A stretch of 49,467 nucleotides of DNA, from contig CAMKGX010000010.1 of NCBI GenBank assembly GCA_946412355.1, positions 1 through 49,467 of the forward strand. The letters are read 5' to 3'. The notes below the pieces were generated by a model, which saw nothing but the letters and a program-made list of their open reading frames with translations, was not told where the DNA came from and searched no databases. Both the position numbers and the translations under genes were made by a program. This DNA is from an uncultured Clostridia bacterium (GTDB lineage Bacteria; Bacillota; Clostridia; Oscillospirales; Oscillospiraceae). Of the stretch, positions 6,315 to 13,842 are shown piece by piece. Position 1 is the first letter of the stretch; each line of letters opens with the position of its first letter.

Positions 6315-8156
6315 GTGAGCATCATCCAAAAAGAACAGCTACTCAAACAATACTTTGGACACGCCGGTTTTCGTCCCGGGCAGGAACCGCTGATCGACGC
6401 GCTGCTGCAGGGGCGAGACGTGCTGGGCGTGATGCCCACGGGCGCGGGCAAATCGGTGTGCTACCAGATTCCCGCGCTTCTTTTGCCGGGGATCACACTG
6501 GTCATTTCCCCTCTTATTTCCCTGATGAAGGACCAGGTGACGGCGCTGACGCAGGCCGGTGTGGCTGCGGCGTATATCAATTCCTCCCTGACCTATTCCC
6601 AGTATTTGGAGGTGCTGCGCCGGGCGAGGCAGGGCGCCTATACCATTATCTACGTCGCCCCGGAACGGCTTACCACAGACGCATTTCTCGCTTTTGCGCA
6701 AACCGCGCAGATTTCGTTGATTGCCGTGGACGAGGCACACTGCGTTTCCCAATGGGGGCAGGATTTCCGGCCCAGCTATTTGAAAATCGCCGAGTTCTGC
6801 CAATCGCTGCCCCAGCGCCCTCCCGTGGGCGCCTTTACTGCCACGGCGACAAACGAGGTGAAGGAGGATATTGTCAGACTTTTGGCGCTGCGCGATCCAT
6901 TGACGCTGACCACTGGTTTTGACCGGCCCAATCTCTATTTCTCCGTGGAGACGCCGAAGAAGAAGGATCTATGGCTTGCTTCCTATCTCAAGTCGCGCAG
7001 CGAGCAAAGCGGTATCGTTTATTGTGCCACCCGCAAAACGGTGGAGAAGGTATGCGTCAACCTTCAGCGGCTCGGTCTTCCGGTCACGCGGTACCATGCG
7101 GGCTTGGAAGATGAGGAGCGCCGCACGAACCAGGAGGATTTCATCTACGACCGCGCCCGCATCATGGTGGCGACAAACGCCTTTGGCATGGGCATTGACA
7201 AGTCCAACGTCAGCTTCGTGGTGCATTACAACATGCCCAAAAACATGGAGAGCTACTACCAGGAGGCGGGCCGCGCCGGGCGGGATGGCGCCAGGGCGGA
7301 GTGCGTGCTGCTGTACGCCCCCGCCGACGTGCAGACTGCGAGATTCCTGATTGAGAACAGCGAGGATAATGAAAATCTGACGGAGGAGGAACGTGCCCTC
7401 GTCCGGGAGCGCGATTTACAACGCCTCGGGAAGATGGTGGGCTACTGCAAAACCAAGGACTGCCTGCGGCACTATATCCTTGGCTATTTTGGGGAACAAT
7501 CGCCGCTGCATTGTCAAAACTGCAGTAATTGCAGCGCGGAGATGCAGGAATATGACATTACTACCGAGGCCCAAAAGATTCTTTCCTGCGTAGTCCGGGT
7601 GGAGCGCAAATATGATTTTAGCCTGGGTGTGATGCAGATCGTCCGCACGCTGACCGGAAGCAAGGAAAAACGCATCCTGGAATTGGGCCTCGATCGGCTC
7701 CCCACCTACGGCACTATGTCCAAATCGGATAACGCCGCCATTCGCCGCTACATCGATCATCTCATTGACCAGGGATATTTACTCTTGACGGATGACAAAT
7801 ACCCGGTGCTTCGCGCCACCGAAAAGGCCAAGGATGTGCTGTTCCGCGGCGAAAAGGTGACGATTGTGGATAGAAAGCAGCCAAAAGCTGCCTCAATCTC
7901 CGCCGCAAAAGAAACTGTTCCCGTAGATAAGGAGCTGTATAACGCCCTCAGCGCCCTGCGATATAAAATCGCCAATCTGGAAGGCGTGCCGGCCTTCGTC
8001 GTGTTCAGCAATGCAACGCTGCTGGATATGGCGGCAAAGCAGCCAGTGATCAGGCCCGAATTTCTCCAGGTTTCCGGCGTTGGTGATCGCAAGGCGGAAC
8101 GGTATGGAGAGGCATTTATGCAGTGCATCCGCCAATGGCGCAAGACCCACTCTTAA
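6315..8156 (+). CDS. recQ: ATP-dependent DNA helicase RecQ
   Basis: 3'-5' helicase of recombination and fork repair. About 613 residues: helicase motif I PTGAGKS (near residue 46), motif II DEAH (~139-142), motif VI QEAGRAGRDG, a RecQ zinc-binding segment with Cys at CLRHYILGYF...CQNCSNC, a winged-helix RQC domain and a C-terminal HRDC domain over the last ~80 residues. The start is uncertain. ATG codons upstream lie at or before the -10 box, so I give GTG 6315, preceded by AGGGA. Downstream is a shared bidirectional terminator with cotJC. No adjacent recombination gene. Confidence 0.93.
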   Translation: MSIIQKEQLLKQYFGHAGFRPGQEPLIDALLQGRDVLGVMPTGAGKSVCYQIPALLLPGITLVISPLISLMKDQVTALTQAGVAAAYINSSLTYSQYLEVLRRARQGAYTIIYVAPERLTTDAFLAFAQTAQISLIAVDEAHCVSQWGQDFRPSYLKIAEFCQSLPQRPPVGAFTATATNEVKEDIVRLLALRDPLTLTTGFDRPNLYFSVETPKKKDLWLASYLKSRSEQSGIVYCATRKTVEKVCVNLQRLGLPVTRYHAGLEDEERRTNQEDFIYDRARIMVATNAFGMGIDKSNVSFVVHYNMPKNMESYYQEAGRAGRDGARAECVLLYAPADVQTARFLIENSEDNENLTEEERALVRERDLQRLGKMVGYCKTKDCLRHYILGYFGEQSPLHCQNCSNCSAEMQEYDITTEAQKILSCVVRVERKYDFSLGVMQIVRTLTGSKEKRILELGLDRLPTYGTMSKSDNAAIRRYIDHLIDQGYLLLTDDKYPVLRATEKAKDVLFRGEKVTIVDRKQPKAASISAAKETVPVDKELYNALSALRYKIANLEGVPAFVVFSNATLLDMAAKQPVIRPEFLQVSGVGDRKAERYGEAFMQCIRQWRKTHS

Positions 8157-8181
8157 CCGCCGCATTCATAATAGAGATACG

Positions 8182-8220
8182 CCGCTGCCTGCCCGAAGAT
8201 GGTGTTCGGACAGGCAGCGG
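8182..8220. terminator. Bidirectional hairpin between recQ and cotJC
   Basis: Long stem CCGCTGCCTG...CAGGCAGCGG with inner CCGAA/TTCGG arms in the 100-base convergent gap. Neither side has a strong T run, so efficiency is uncertain. Confidence 0.6.
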
Positions 8221-8257
8221 TCCTATATCTGTGATTCAGCGGCTTTCGTCGGGTGAT

Positions 8258-8854
8258 TTATCTGTCGAAGCTGGGGTTCACGTAGTACACGTTCTTCTCG
8301 TCCAGCTTTTCCCGGGCCAGGCGCAGGCCCTCGCCAAAGCGCTGGAAATGGACGATTTCCCGGGCCCGGAGGAATTTGATGACGTCATTCACGTCCGGGT
8401 CGTCGCTGAGGCGGAGAATGTTGTCGTAGGTGACACGGGCTTTCTGTTCGGCAGCCAGGTCCTCGGTGAGGTCGGCAATCATGTCGCCCTTTACCGCCAT
8501 GGAGGCGGCGCTCCAGGGGAAGCCGGAGGCGGCGGTGGGGTACACGCCGGCGGTGTGATCCACAAAATAGGCGTCGAAGCCGGCGGTCTTGATATCATCT
8601 TCGGTGAGGTTGCGGGTCAGCTGGTAGACGATGGTGCCCACCATCTCCAGATGACCCAGTTCCTCCGTGCCGATATCCGTCAGCAGGCCCTTCAGCTCCG
8701 GATAGGGCATGGAGTAGCGCTGGCTCAAATACCGCAGGGAAGCGCCCAGCTCCCCATCGGGCCCACCGTACTGGCTGATGATGGCGGCCGCCAGCTTGGG
8801 GTTGGTGTTCTTGATTTTAATGGGGTATTGCAGCTTTTTTTCATAGACAAACAT
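8258..8854 (-). CDS. cotJC: Spore coat protein CotJC (manganese-catalase family)
   Basis: This 198-residue protein is a ferritin-like four-helix protein of the manganese-catalase family, found in the inner spore coat. Family signatures are the start MFVYEKKLQYP, the GTEELGHLEMVG helix and FLRAREIVHFQRFGE, which supply the Glu/His ligands of a di-metal site. Length matches CotJC. The start overlaps the upstream stop (TGATG), with GGGAGG 9 bases before it. It is the last gene of the cotJ operon. It probably detoxifies peroxide at the spore surface, although that is inferred from the family. Confidence 0.93.
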   Translation of the reverse strand: MFVYEKKLQYPIKIKNTNPKLAAAIISQYGGPDGELGASLRYLSQRYSMPYPELKGLLTDIGTEELGHLEMVGTIVYQLTRNLTEDDIKTAGFDAYFVDHTAGVYPTAASGFPWSAASMAVKGDMIADLTEDLAAEQKARVTYDNILRLSDDPDVNDVIKFLRAREIVHFQRFGEGLRLAREKLDEKNVYYVNPSFDR

Positions 8855-9435
8855 CAGCGATTACCTCCCATTTCCCAGGGCCAGGGGTTTTCCAGCCACT
8901 GGCAGCCGCTGTCGGTGGCTGCCGTCTGCGTCAAGGGGCCGTTGTTGGCCTCGTACTGGTCGCGCCGCTCCCGGGCAGCGCGGATCATGCTGCGGTAGAG
9001 GGCAAAGGCGTCCTCATCATCACAGTGGGTAGTGAGGTAGAGGCCCATATCATCCACCATGAAATCCATGGCCATCAGCTCCGTCATGGGCGTGTCGGCC
9101 AGGCCGTTGGTGGGCGCCGTGTAGCGGAAGGGCATATCCAGTGCCGGGAACACGGTGCCCTGCCGCAGGGACTCATCGGCGCCGTAACGGCGGCAGTTGC
9201 GGCCCTGCATAGCCACATAGGGGAAGGCCAGCGTACCCTGTCCGCCGCCGGGCAGCGCGCCCATCACCACGCCATCCGCGCTCTGCTGCGCGGCTGCGTT
9301 GTCGGTGATCTGTACGGTGCCGTCCTGGGGCACGGGCTGGGGCTGGCCCATCCACTGGTTGGCGTTCATCATGTCACCCACGCTGCTGTTCAACTGGTTC
9401 ATGGCAGCGTTCATCAGTGTCTTTTCTATATACAC
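8854..9435 (-). CDS. CotJA-CotJB fusion spore coat protein
   Basis: This 193-residue protein contains both small CotJ proteins in one chain. Residues ~1-65 are a Gln/Met/Asn-rich, poorly conserved leader. Residues ~69-103 (LAFPYVAMQ...GTVFPALDMPF) match CotJA. Residues ~118-191 (AMDFMVDDMGLYLTTHCDDEDA... ending WPWEMGG) match CotJB. In most spore formers these are separate genes placed before cotJC. There is no frameshift: the linker is continuous. A ggagg site precedes the ATG. The TGATG junction couples it to cotJC, and a sigma-E-like promoter lies upstream. Confidence 0.85.
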   Translation of the reverse strand: MYIEKTLMNAAMNQLNSSVGDMMNANQWMGQPQPVPQDGTVQITDNAAAQQSADGVVMGALPGGGQGTLAFPYVAMQGRNCRRYGADESLRQGTVFPALDMPFRYTAPTNGLADTPMTELMAMDFMVDDMGLYLTTHCDDEDAFALYRSMIRAARERRDQYEANNGPLTQTAATDSGCQWLENPWPWEMGGNR

Positions 9436-9472
9436 AGTGATCCTCCTTTGTTGTTTGCCATTTGGCTATGCC

Positions 9473-9499
9473 ATCCTATGCCGAAGGGAAAAGAAATGT
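9473..9499 (-). promoter_or_regulatory. Candidate sigma-E-type promoter of cotJ
   Basis: ACATTT and CATAGGAT separated by 13 bases on the minus strand, about 40 bases before the cotJAB start. cotJ is a sigma-E gene in Bacillus. Confidence 0.45.
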
Positions 9500-9582
9500 T
9501 TTTCTTTTTCCTTGCGATGTGATACAATGCATACAGCGTCGCCCCTGCCGCATATCCATAAGGGAAAGGGGAGGGGAGCGGC

Positions 9583-10281
9583 GTGATTGTCATCATACGG
9601 AAAAGGCATCTGGCAATGGCTGCGGCGGCGGTCCTCGCCGTCTGCGTTTTGGCGTATCTACTGTGGCAGCCGGTTAAGGAAGCCCACGTGTTAGCTGCCG
9701 ATACGGTGGTGGTGGACGCGGGACACGGCGGTGCCGACGGCGGCGCAGTGGCGTCCGACGGCACGGCGGAGAGCGGCATCAACCTGGCCATCACTGTGAA
9801 AATACAGGAAATGCTGCTGTTTCTGGGCCAAGACGTGACGTTGACGCGGACAGATGACCAAGGGCTTTATAATGACGACAGCGTCACCATCCGGCAAAAG
9901 AAGGTGGCGGACACCCATAACCGGGTTGACCTCATCAACGGTGTGGACGGCGCGGTACTCATCAGCATCCACCAGAATGCGCTGCCCTCATCGCCCCGCA
10001 CCCACGGCGCCCAGGTGTTCTATAACGCGGTTTCCCCGGCCCAAGAGCTGGCCGGGAGCATCCAGCAGGCGCTGAACAGCACCGTTAATGTCGGCAACGC
10101 CAAGGCAGCCGCCGCCATTCCCGGAAGCGTATACATTATGGCCAACGTGCGCTGCCCGGGTGTGCTGGTGGAGTGCGGGTTCCTGTCCAACGCCGAGGAA
10201 ACGAGGCTGTTGCAGACGCCGGCGTATCAGCAGAAGCTGGCCCTGGCCATTGTCTGCGGCTATTTATCATACGAAGGATGA
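9583..10281 (+). CDS. cwlD: Germination N-acetylmuramoyl-L-alanine amidase CwlD
   Basis: Zinc amidase that strips peptides from cortex muramic acid so that muramic-lactam can form, a requirement for germination. Residues 9-28 are an uncleaved signal/anchor. The Amidase_3 domain carries zinc ligands His48 (DAGHGG), Glu63 (AESGIN) and His130 (SIHQN), and catalytic Glu198 (VECGFLSN). At 232 residues it has the size of CwlD and no cell-wall-binding domain. GTG start with AGGGGAGGGG upstream. It lies 6 bases before radA, so the two may be co-transcribed. Confidence 0.93.
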   Translation: MIVIIRKRHLAMAAAAVLAVCVLAYLLWQPVKEAHVLAADTVVVDAGHGGADGGAVASDGTAESGINLAITVKIQEMLLFLGQDVTLTRTDDQGLYNDDSVTIRQKKVADTHNRVDLINGVDGAVLISIHQNALPSSPRTHGAQVFYNAVSPAQELAGSIQQALNSTVNVGNAKAAAAIPGSVYIMANVRCPGVLVECGFLSNAEETRLLQTPAYQQKLALAIVCGYLSYEG

Positions 10282-10287
10282 TAGAAC

Positions 10288-11655
10288 ATGAAAGAGAAAA
10301 CGGTCTATTTTTGCACGGAATGCGGCAACGAAAGCCCCAAATGGGCGGGCCGGTGCCCCAGCTGCGGCGCATGGAACGCACTGGTGGAGCAGCGGGCGGA
10401 GAAAACGAAGCGTCCAACCGGCGCAAGCCGTGGCATACCGCATAGTGTAAAGGTAACAAACATTACAGAGATTGACACCTCGGACGAGATTCGATTCTCC
10501 ACCGGAATGGGGGAATTGGACCGTGTGTTGGGTGGCGGCGCCGTGAAAGGCTCGTTGGTACTGGTGGGCGGCGCCCCAGGCATCGGCAAGTCCACGCTGA
10601 TGCTGCAGATCTGCCAGCAGCTTGGCATGCAGAACAAGGTGCTGTATGTGTCCGGTGAGGAGTCCATCCATCAGTTGAAGATGCGGGCCAAGCGCCTGGG
10701 GGTGGACAGCGCCAATCTGTTCGTGGTATCCGAGACCCGGCTCAGTGACATTTTGGAGGCGGTGGAGCGGGAGCAGCCGGACGTGCTGATTATCGACTCC
10801 ATCCAGACGCTGTATAACGAGGAATTGGATTCGCCGGCCGGCGGCGTGGGCCAGGTGAAGGACTGCACCATGGCGCTGATGAACCTGGCAAAAGGGCAGG
10901 GGATCACCGTGTTCGTCATCGGCCACGTCAACAAGGAGGGCTCCATCGCCGGCCCCAAGGTACTGGAGCACATGGTGGACTGTGTGCTGTATTTCGAGGG
11001 CGACCGCCACATGACCTATCGTATTCTCCGGGCGGCAAAGAACCGCTTCGGCGCCACCAATGAGATTGGCGTCTTTGAAATGCTGAACGAGGGCCTCAAA
11101 GAGGTGGAAAACCCCTCGGAAATGCTGCTGAGCGGGCGACCCCAGGATGCCCCGGGCACCTGCGTCACCTGCGTGATGGAGGGCGCCCGGCCGGTGCTGG
11201 CAGAGGTGCAGGCCCTGGTGTCCTCCGCCTCCGGCGTACGGCCCCTGCGGCAGAGCAACGGCTTCGACTACAACCGGGCCAATATGCTGCTGGCGGTGCT
11301 GGAAAAGCGGGGCGGGCTGAAAATCAGCCAGTGCGACGCCTATCTCAACATCATCGGCGGCCTGACCCTGGACGAGCCTGCCGCCGACCTGGCAGCGCTG
11401 GTGGCCATCGCCTCCAGCTATCTGGACTACCCCGTGCCCAGCCAGATGGCGGCGGTAGGGGAGGTGGGCCTCTCCGGCGAGGTGCGCACCATCAGCCACC
11501 TGGAGCAGCGCCTCTCCGAGGTACGGCGGCTGGGCTTTACCCAGTGCATCGTGCCCCATCACCGGGCAGGGGAGCTCCACGCTCCCGCGGGATTGGAGCT
11601 GCTGCCGGTACGGAATATCTCTGACGCACTGAAGCTGTTTGTACGGGGAAAATAA
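10288..11655 (+). CDS. radA: DNA repair protein RadA
   Basis: RecA-like ATPase that helps branch migration in recombination and supports transformation in some species. The 455 residues include an N-terminal zinc finger (Cys9, Cys12, Cys23, Cys26), Walker A GGAPGIGKST (Lys101), the RadA-specific KNRFG motif (about 251-255) and a C-terminal Lon-protease-like domain that contains GGLTLDEPAADLA and GEVGLSGEVR. Length is normal and all motifs are intact. Closely follows cwlD. A strong terminator follows the stop. Confidence 0.96.
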   Translation: MKEKTVYFCTECGNESPKWAGRCPSCGAWNALVEQRAEKTKRPTGASRGIPHSVKVTNITEIDTSDEIRFSTGMGELDRVLGGGAVKGSLVLVGGAPGIGKSTLMLQICQQLGMQNKVLYVSGEESIHQLKMRAKRLGVDSANLFVVSETRLSDILEAVEREQPDVLIIDSIQTLYNEELDSPAGGVGQVKDCTMALMNLAKGQGITVFVIGHVNKEGSIAGPKVLEHMVDCVLYFEGDRHMTYRILRAAKNRFGATNEIGVFEMLNEGLKEVENPSEMLLSGRPQDAPGTCVTCVMEGARPVLAEVQALVSSASGVRPLRQSNGFDYNRANMLLAVLEKRGGLKISQCDAYLNIIGGLTLDEPAADLAALVAIASSYLDYPVPSQMAAVGEVGLSGEVRTISHLEQRLSEVRRLGFTQCIVPHHRAGELHAPAGLELLPVRNISDALKLFVRGK

Positions 11656-11657
11656 AG

Positions 11658-11685
11658 AAAAGCCGCTCAAAAGAGCGGCTTTTTT
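11658..11685. terminator. Bidirectional terminator of radA and the 27-residue peptide
   Basis: AGCCGCTC-AAAA-GAGCGGCT stem with T6 on the plus side and a TTTTC tract on the minus side. Confidence 0.9.
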
Positions 11686-11705
11686 CCATATAATAAGTGA
11701 AAACA

Positions 11706-11789
11706 TTACCGTTTTCCGGTGAGATTGATAGCCACAATGGCAATCACGGCGATGCCCGCCAGAATCAACGTAATAAGGCCCATATACAT
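11706..11789 (-). CDS. 27-residue hydrophobic peptide
   Basis: ATG at 11789, 27 codons, TAA. AGGAGG lies 7 bases upstream, a near-perfect site. The peptide is one membrane helix (GLITLILAGIAVIAIVAIN) with a short basic tail (TGKR). It is preceded by two tandem 65-bp palindromic units that would lie in or near its leader, and it ends in a terminator shared with radA. Size and shape resemble type I toxins and small membrane regulators, but nothing in the sequence decides between them. Too short for ordinary gene callers. Confidence 0.65.
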   Translation of the reverse strand: MYMGLITLILAGIAVIAIVAINLTGKR

Positions 11790-11810
11790 GTAAAACCTCC
11801 TGTGTAAAGA

Positions 11811-11943
11811 GATACGGAGCCGACTTCTGACAGGATCCCGGGCTTTGCCGAAATACACTGTATCGACCCCGTATTATAGATACGGAGCCAACCTCTGACA
11901 GGATCCCGGGCTTTGCCGAGATACACTGTTTCGGCTCCGTATC
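11811..11943 (-). repeat. Two tandem 65-bp palindromic units before the small peptide
   Basis: Units at 11811-11875 and 11879-11943 differ at only about 9 of 65 positions (period 68). Each is closed by GATACGGAGCC/GGCTCCGTATC, less perfect in the first unit, and contains ACAG/CTGT and CGGC-AAA-GCC inner stems on the minus strand. The junction makes a promoter-like CTGTCA-N17-TATAAT (11873-11901, minus), which would place one unit in the leader of the 27-residue peptide. I do not recognise a riboswitch class. Confidence 0.75.
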
Positions 11944-12045
11944 TATGGTAGATAGTACCATAATGTAACGGGAAATACAAGCAGTAAATCATGAAATCAC
12001 AAGATTAACCCTGAATTAGCTGTCAAAACGATACGCCCGATGGCA

Positions 12046-12183
12046 CAAAAAGAAGAGCCATCCAGTTCAGCACCCACGGACACAGCTTTACTGTCGTTAA
12101 GCACCCTTCAGGCTCTTCTTTGAGCCATCCAGTTCAGCACTCACGGACGCAGCTCTGCTGCCGTTAAGCACCCTTCAGGCTCA
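12046..12183 (-). ncRNA. Candidate tandem-hairpin small RNA
   Basis: Two 61-nt units (12122-12182, then 12055-12115; period 67) closed by GAGCC/GGCTC. On the minus strand the second unit is extended to AGAAGAGCC/GGCTCTTCT and followed by T5, forming an intrinsic terminator at 12046-12060. A sigma-A-type promoter lies just upstream. The inner hairpin changes from GCAG/CTGC in unit 1 to ACAG/CTGT in unit 2, a compensatory change that supports RNA structure. GGGTGCT-N-AAC motifs flank the inner hairpin on both sides. There is no open frame, and no gene follows the terminator within ~250 bases, so I read it as a stand-alone RNA. Confidence 0.7.
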
Positions 12184-12189
12184 TTAAGA

Positions 12190-12218
12190 ATTATACAGAA
12201 TCAGATGTGTCATGTCTA
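12190..12218 (-). promoter_or_regulatory. Promoter of the tandem-hairpin RNA
   Basis: TAGACA-N17-TATAAT on the minus strand, 11 of 12 consensus bases. The predicted start (~12183) falls at the edge of the first GAGCC stem. Confidence 0.75.
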
Positions 12219-12770
12219 TCTTCAATGTGAAAAATCAGAATTGGATAGGGAAAGGGAAGTGGGCGAGAGAGACCAGTCTCGCAGACCGTTTTGTGAGATG
12301 GCGCTTTACAGTGCGCTGCTGTTTGCGTGGCTGCTGACGGCTTCGTGGCATACCTTTTCTCCTCAGCTTTGAACAAGAACCGCTATTTTGTTTCGTTTTG
12401 TCGGTCAGGTACGGTAGGCGCAGCCATAGCAGTACTTCCCAAATTCGCAGAGCTGTGGTATACTGTCCGCAAGAGCCATGGAAGGGTAGACCCTCCCGGC
12501 TACGAACAAAATTGAACAAAATAAAAATTTTGTTCAATTCGGAGTGGGAGGTTCAGTGTATTTTAGGGGGGTAAACGGCAACAACGGCCTCTTGCGATGG
12601 TTTGGCCCCGGTATGCGCCTTTCACTCATTGTGCTGCGGTATTCGCTTGATAGTGACTGCCGGCTGTCGATGTGGGCCTATGCTGTGTCGCATTGCTTTA
12701 CATCTAATTCCTCTATTTACTTGTCCGCTGCGGCTGCAGCGTTCCATTCTGTCATTAGGAAGTGATTCAT
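12219..12770 (+). other. 550-base non-coding stretch and probable recombinase leader
   Basis: No convincing long gene. A plus-strand promoter candidate TTCCCA-N17-TATACT with a TGn extended -10 lies at 12436-12464. Its transcript would start near 12471, form the hairpin AGCC...GGGT-AG-ACCC...GGCT (12474-12501), then a perfect 13-bp inverted repeat (12510-12539), and run ~300 bases to the recombinase. On the minus strand a 38-codon basic frame (12235-12351) has a fair GAGGAG site, but I cannot confirm it. Confidence 0.4.
12510..12539. repeat. Perfect 13-bp inverted repeat upstream of the recombinase
   Basis: AATTGAACAAAAT and its exact complement, 4 bases apart. AT-rich in a G+C-rich region. 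It could be an operator, a recombination site or an RNA hairpin. Confidence 0.8.
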
Positions 12771-13799
12771 TTGTCTGTCGATTATCGTATGGAGTCGCCG
12801 CCGATCCTGTCGGAGTTTTTGTCCTACCATGAGACCATTAAGGCCCACAGCAGCCGCACGGTGGATGAATACTTTTTGGACATGCGGAATTTCTTCCGGT
12901 ATCTCAAGCAGCTCCGTGACCCTGCGCTGCGGGGCAAAGAGCTGTCGGAAATCTCCATCATGGACGTGGATCTCCCCTTTGTAAAGGCTATTACCTTAAC
13001 AGATATTTACGGGTATCTCACCTATTTAAGCCGGGAACGTGAAAGATTTCACAATAGTGACATCTCCGATAAAGGGCTGAATGCCGCGTCTCGCGCCCGG
13101 AAATTGGCCACGATTCGGTCATTTTTCAACTATTTGTGCAACAAAACCCACCAATTAGAGGAAAATCCCTGCAAGGACATTGACGCCCCCAAGGCCAAGA
13201 AGTCCCTCCCCCACTATCTGACGCTGAAGGAGTCCATTTCCCTGCTGGACGCCGTGGACGGGGCCCACCGGGAGCGGGATTACTGCATCCTGACGCTGTT
13301 TTTGAACTGTGGGCTGCGTATTTCCGAGCTGACGGGGCTGAATTTGAGCGACATTCAGGACGATCACCTGCGGGTGCTGGGCAAGGGCAATAAGGTGCGG
13401 GTGGTGTATCTCAACGACGCCTGTAAGGACGCCCTGCGGGCCTACCTGCAGACCCGGCGGAACGTCAGCGGCAAGGCGGCAGACGCCCTGTTCCTCTCCG
13501 GTCAGAACAATCGCATCAGCCGCTCCACCGTCCACCATCTGGTGAAGAAATACCTCTCCATGGCCGGGCTGGACGCCTCCCAATACTCCGCCCACAAGCT
13601 GCGCCACACCGCCGCCACGCTGATGCTGCAAAACGGCGTGGACGTGAAATCGGTGCAGGAGGTGCTGGGTCATGAGCACCTGAACACCACCGAGATCTAT
13701 ACCCATATCGACAATGAATCCCTGCGAACAGCTGCAAAGGCAAATCCCTTGTCACACCAGAAGATGAAAGGGAAAATCAAGGATTCGGGCTCTGAATAA
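12771..13799 (+). CDS. XerC/D-type tyrosine recombinase
   Basis: Site-specific recombinase of ~342 residues with an N-terminal SAM-like core-binding domain (residues ~5-125) and a C-terminal catalytic domain. The Arg of CGLRISELTG, the HKLRHTAATLM box with its His and Arg, the LGHEHLNTTEIYTH box and the nucleophile Tyr in EIYTH are all present. It is longer than canonical XerD, which is encoded separately at 26040-26927. A second chromosomal XerC-like protein of this kind is common in Clostridia, so it may be the XerC partner. The start is uncertain: TTG 12771 (after AGGAAGTGAT) or GTG 12762. It has a long structured leader and a bidirectional terminator after it. Confidence 0.88.
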   Translation: MSVDYRMESPPILSEFLSYHETIKAHSSRTVDEYFLDMRNFFRYLKQLRDPALRGKELSEISIMDVDLPFVKAITLTDIYGYLTYLSRERERFHNSDISDKGLNAASRARKLATIRSFFNYLCNKTHQLEENPCKDIDAPKAKKSLPHYLTLKESISLLDAVDGAHRERDYCILTLFLNCGLRISELTGLNLSDIQDDHLRVLGKGNKVRVVYLNDACKDALRAYLQTRRNVSGKAADALFLSGQNNRISRSTVHHLVKKYLSMAGLDASQYSAHKLRHTAATLMLQNGVDVKSVQEVLGHEHLNTTEIYTHIDNESLRTAAKANPLSHQKMKGKIKDSGSE

Positions 13800-13804
13800 G
13801 ACAG

Positions 13805-13832
13805 CGCACCCGGCAGAAATCTGCCGGGTGCG
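13805..13832. terminator. Bidirectional terminator after the recombinase
   Basis: CGCACCCGGCAG-AAAT-CTGCCGGGTGCG, a 12-bp perfect stem between convergent genes. T tracts are short (TTCTATTC on the plus side). Confidence 0.75.
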
Positions 13833-13842
13833 TTCTATTCTA

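Noticed and set aside
11811-11943. c-di-GMP or glycine riboswitch
   Set aside because: The GCAAAGCC string is reminiscent of c-di-GMP-I, but the rest of the consensus, including the tetraloop receptor, is missing and the units are too short.
10267-11961. 564-codon minus-strand frame opposite radA
   Set aside because: Shadow of radA: composition His/Gln/Gly-rich, no domain, no binding site, and it covers the tandem repeats.
12046-12183. CRISPR array
   Set aside because: Only two units, 61-nt repeats with almost no spacer, and no cas gene in the window.
12235-12351. 38-codon basic minus-strand frame with GAGGAG site
   Set aside because: Plausible start signal, but no homology, odd composition and overlap with the region that seems to be a leader on the other strand; left as a note.
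12544-12765. 73-codon plus-strand frame before the recombinase
   Set aside because: No ribosome binding site, mixed composition and no recognisable domain; probably part of the leader.
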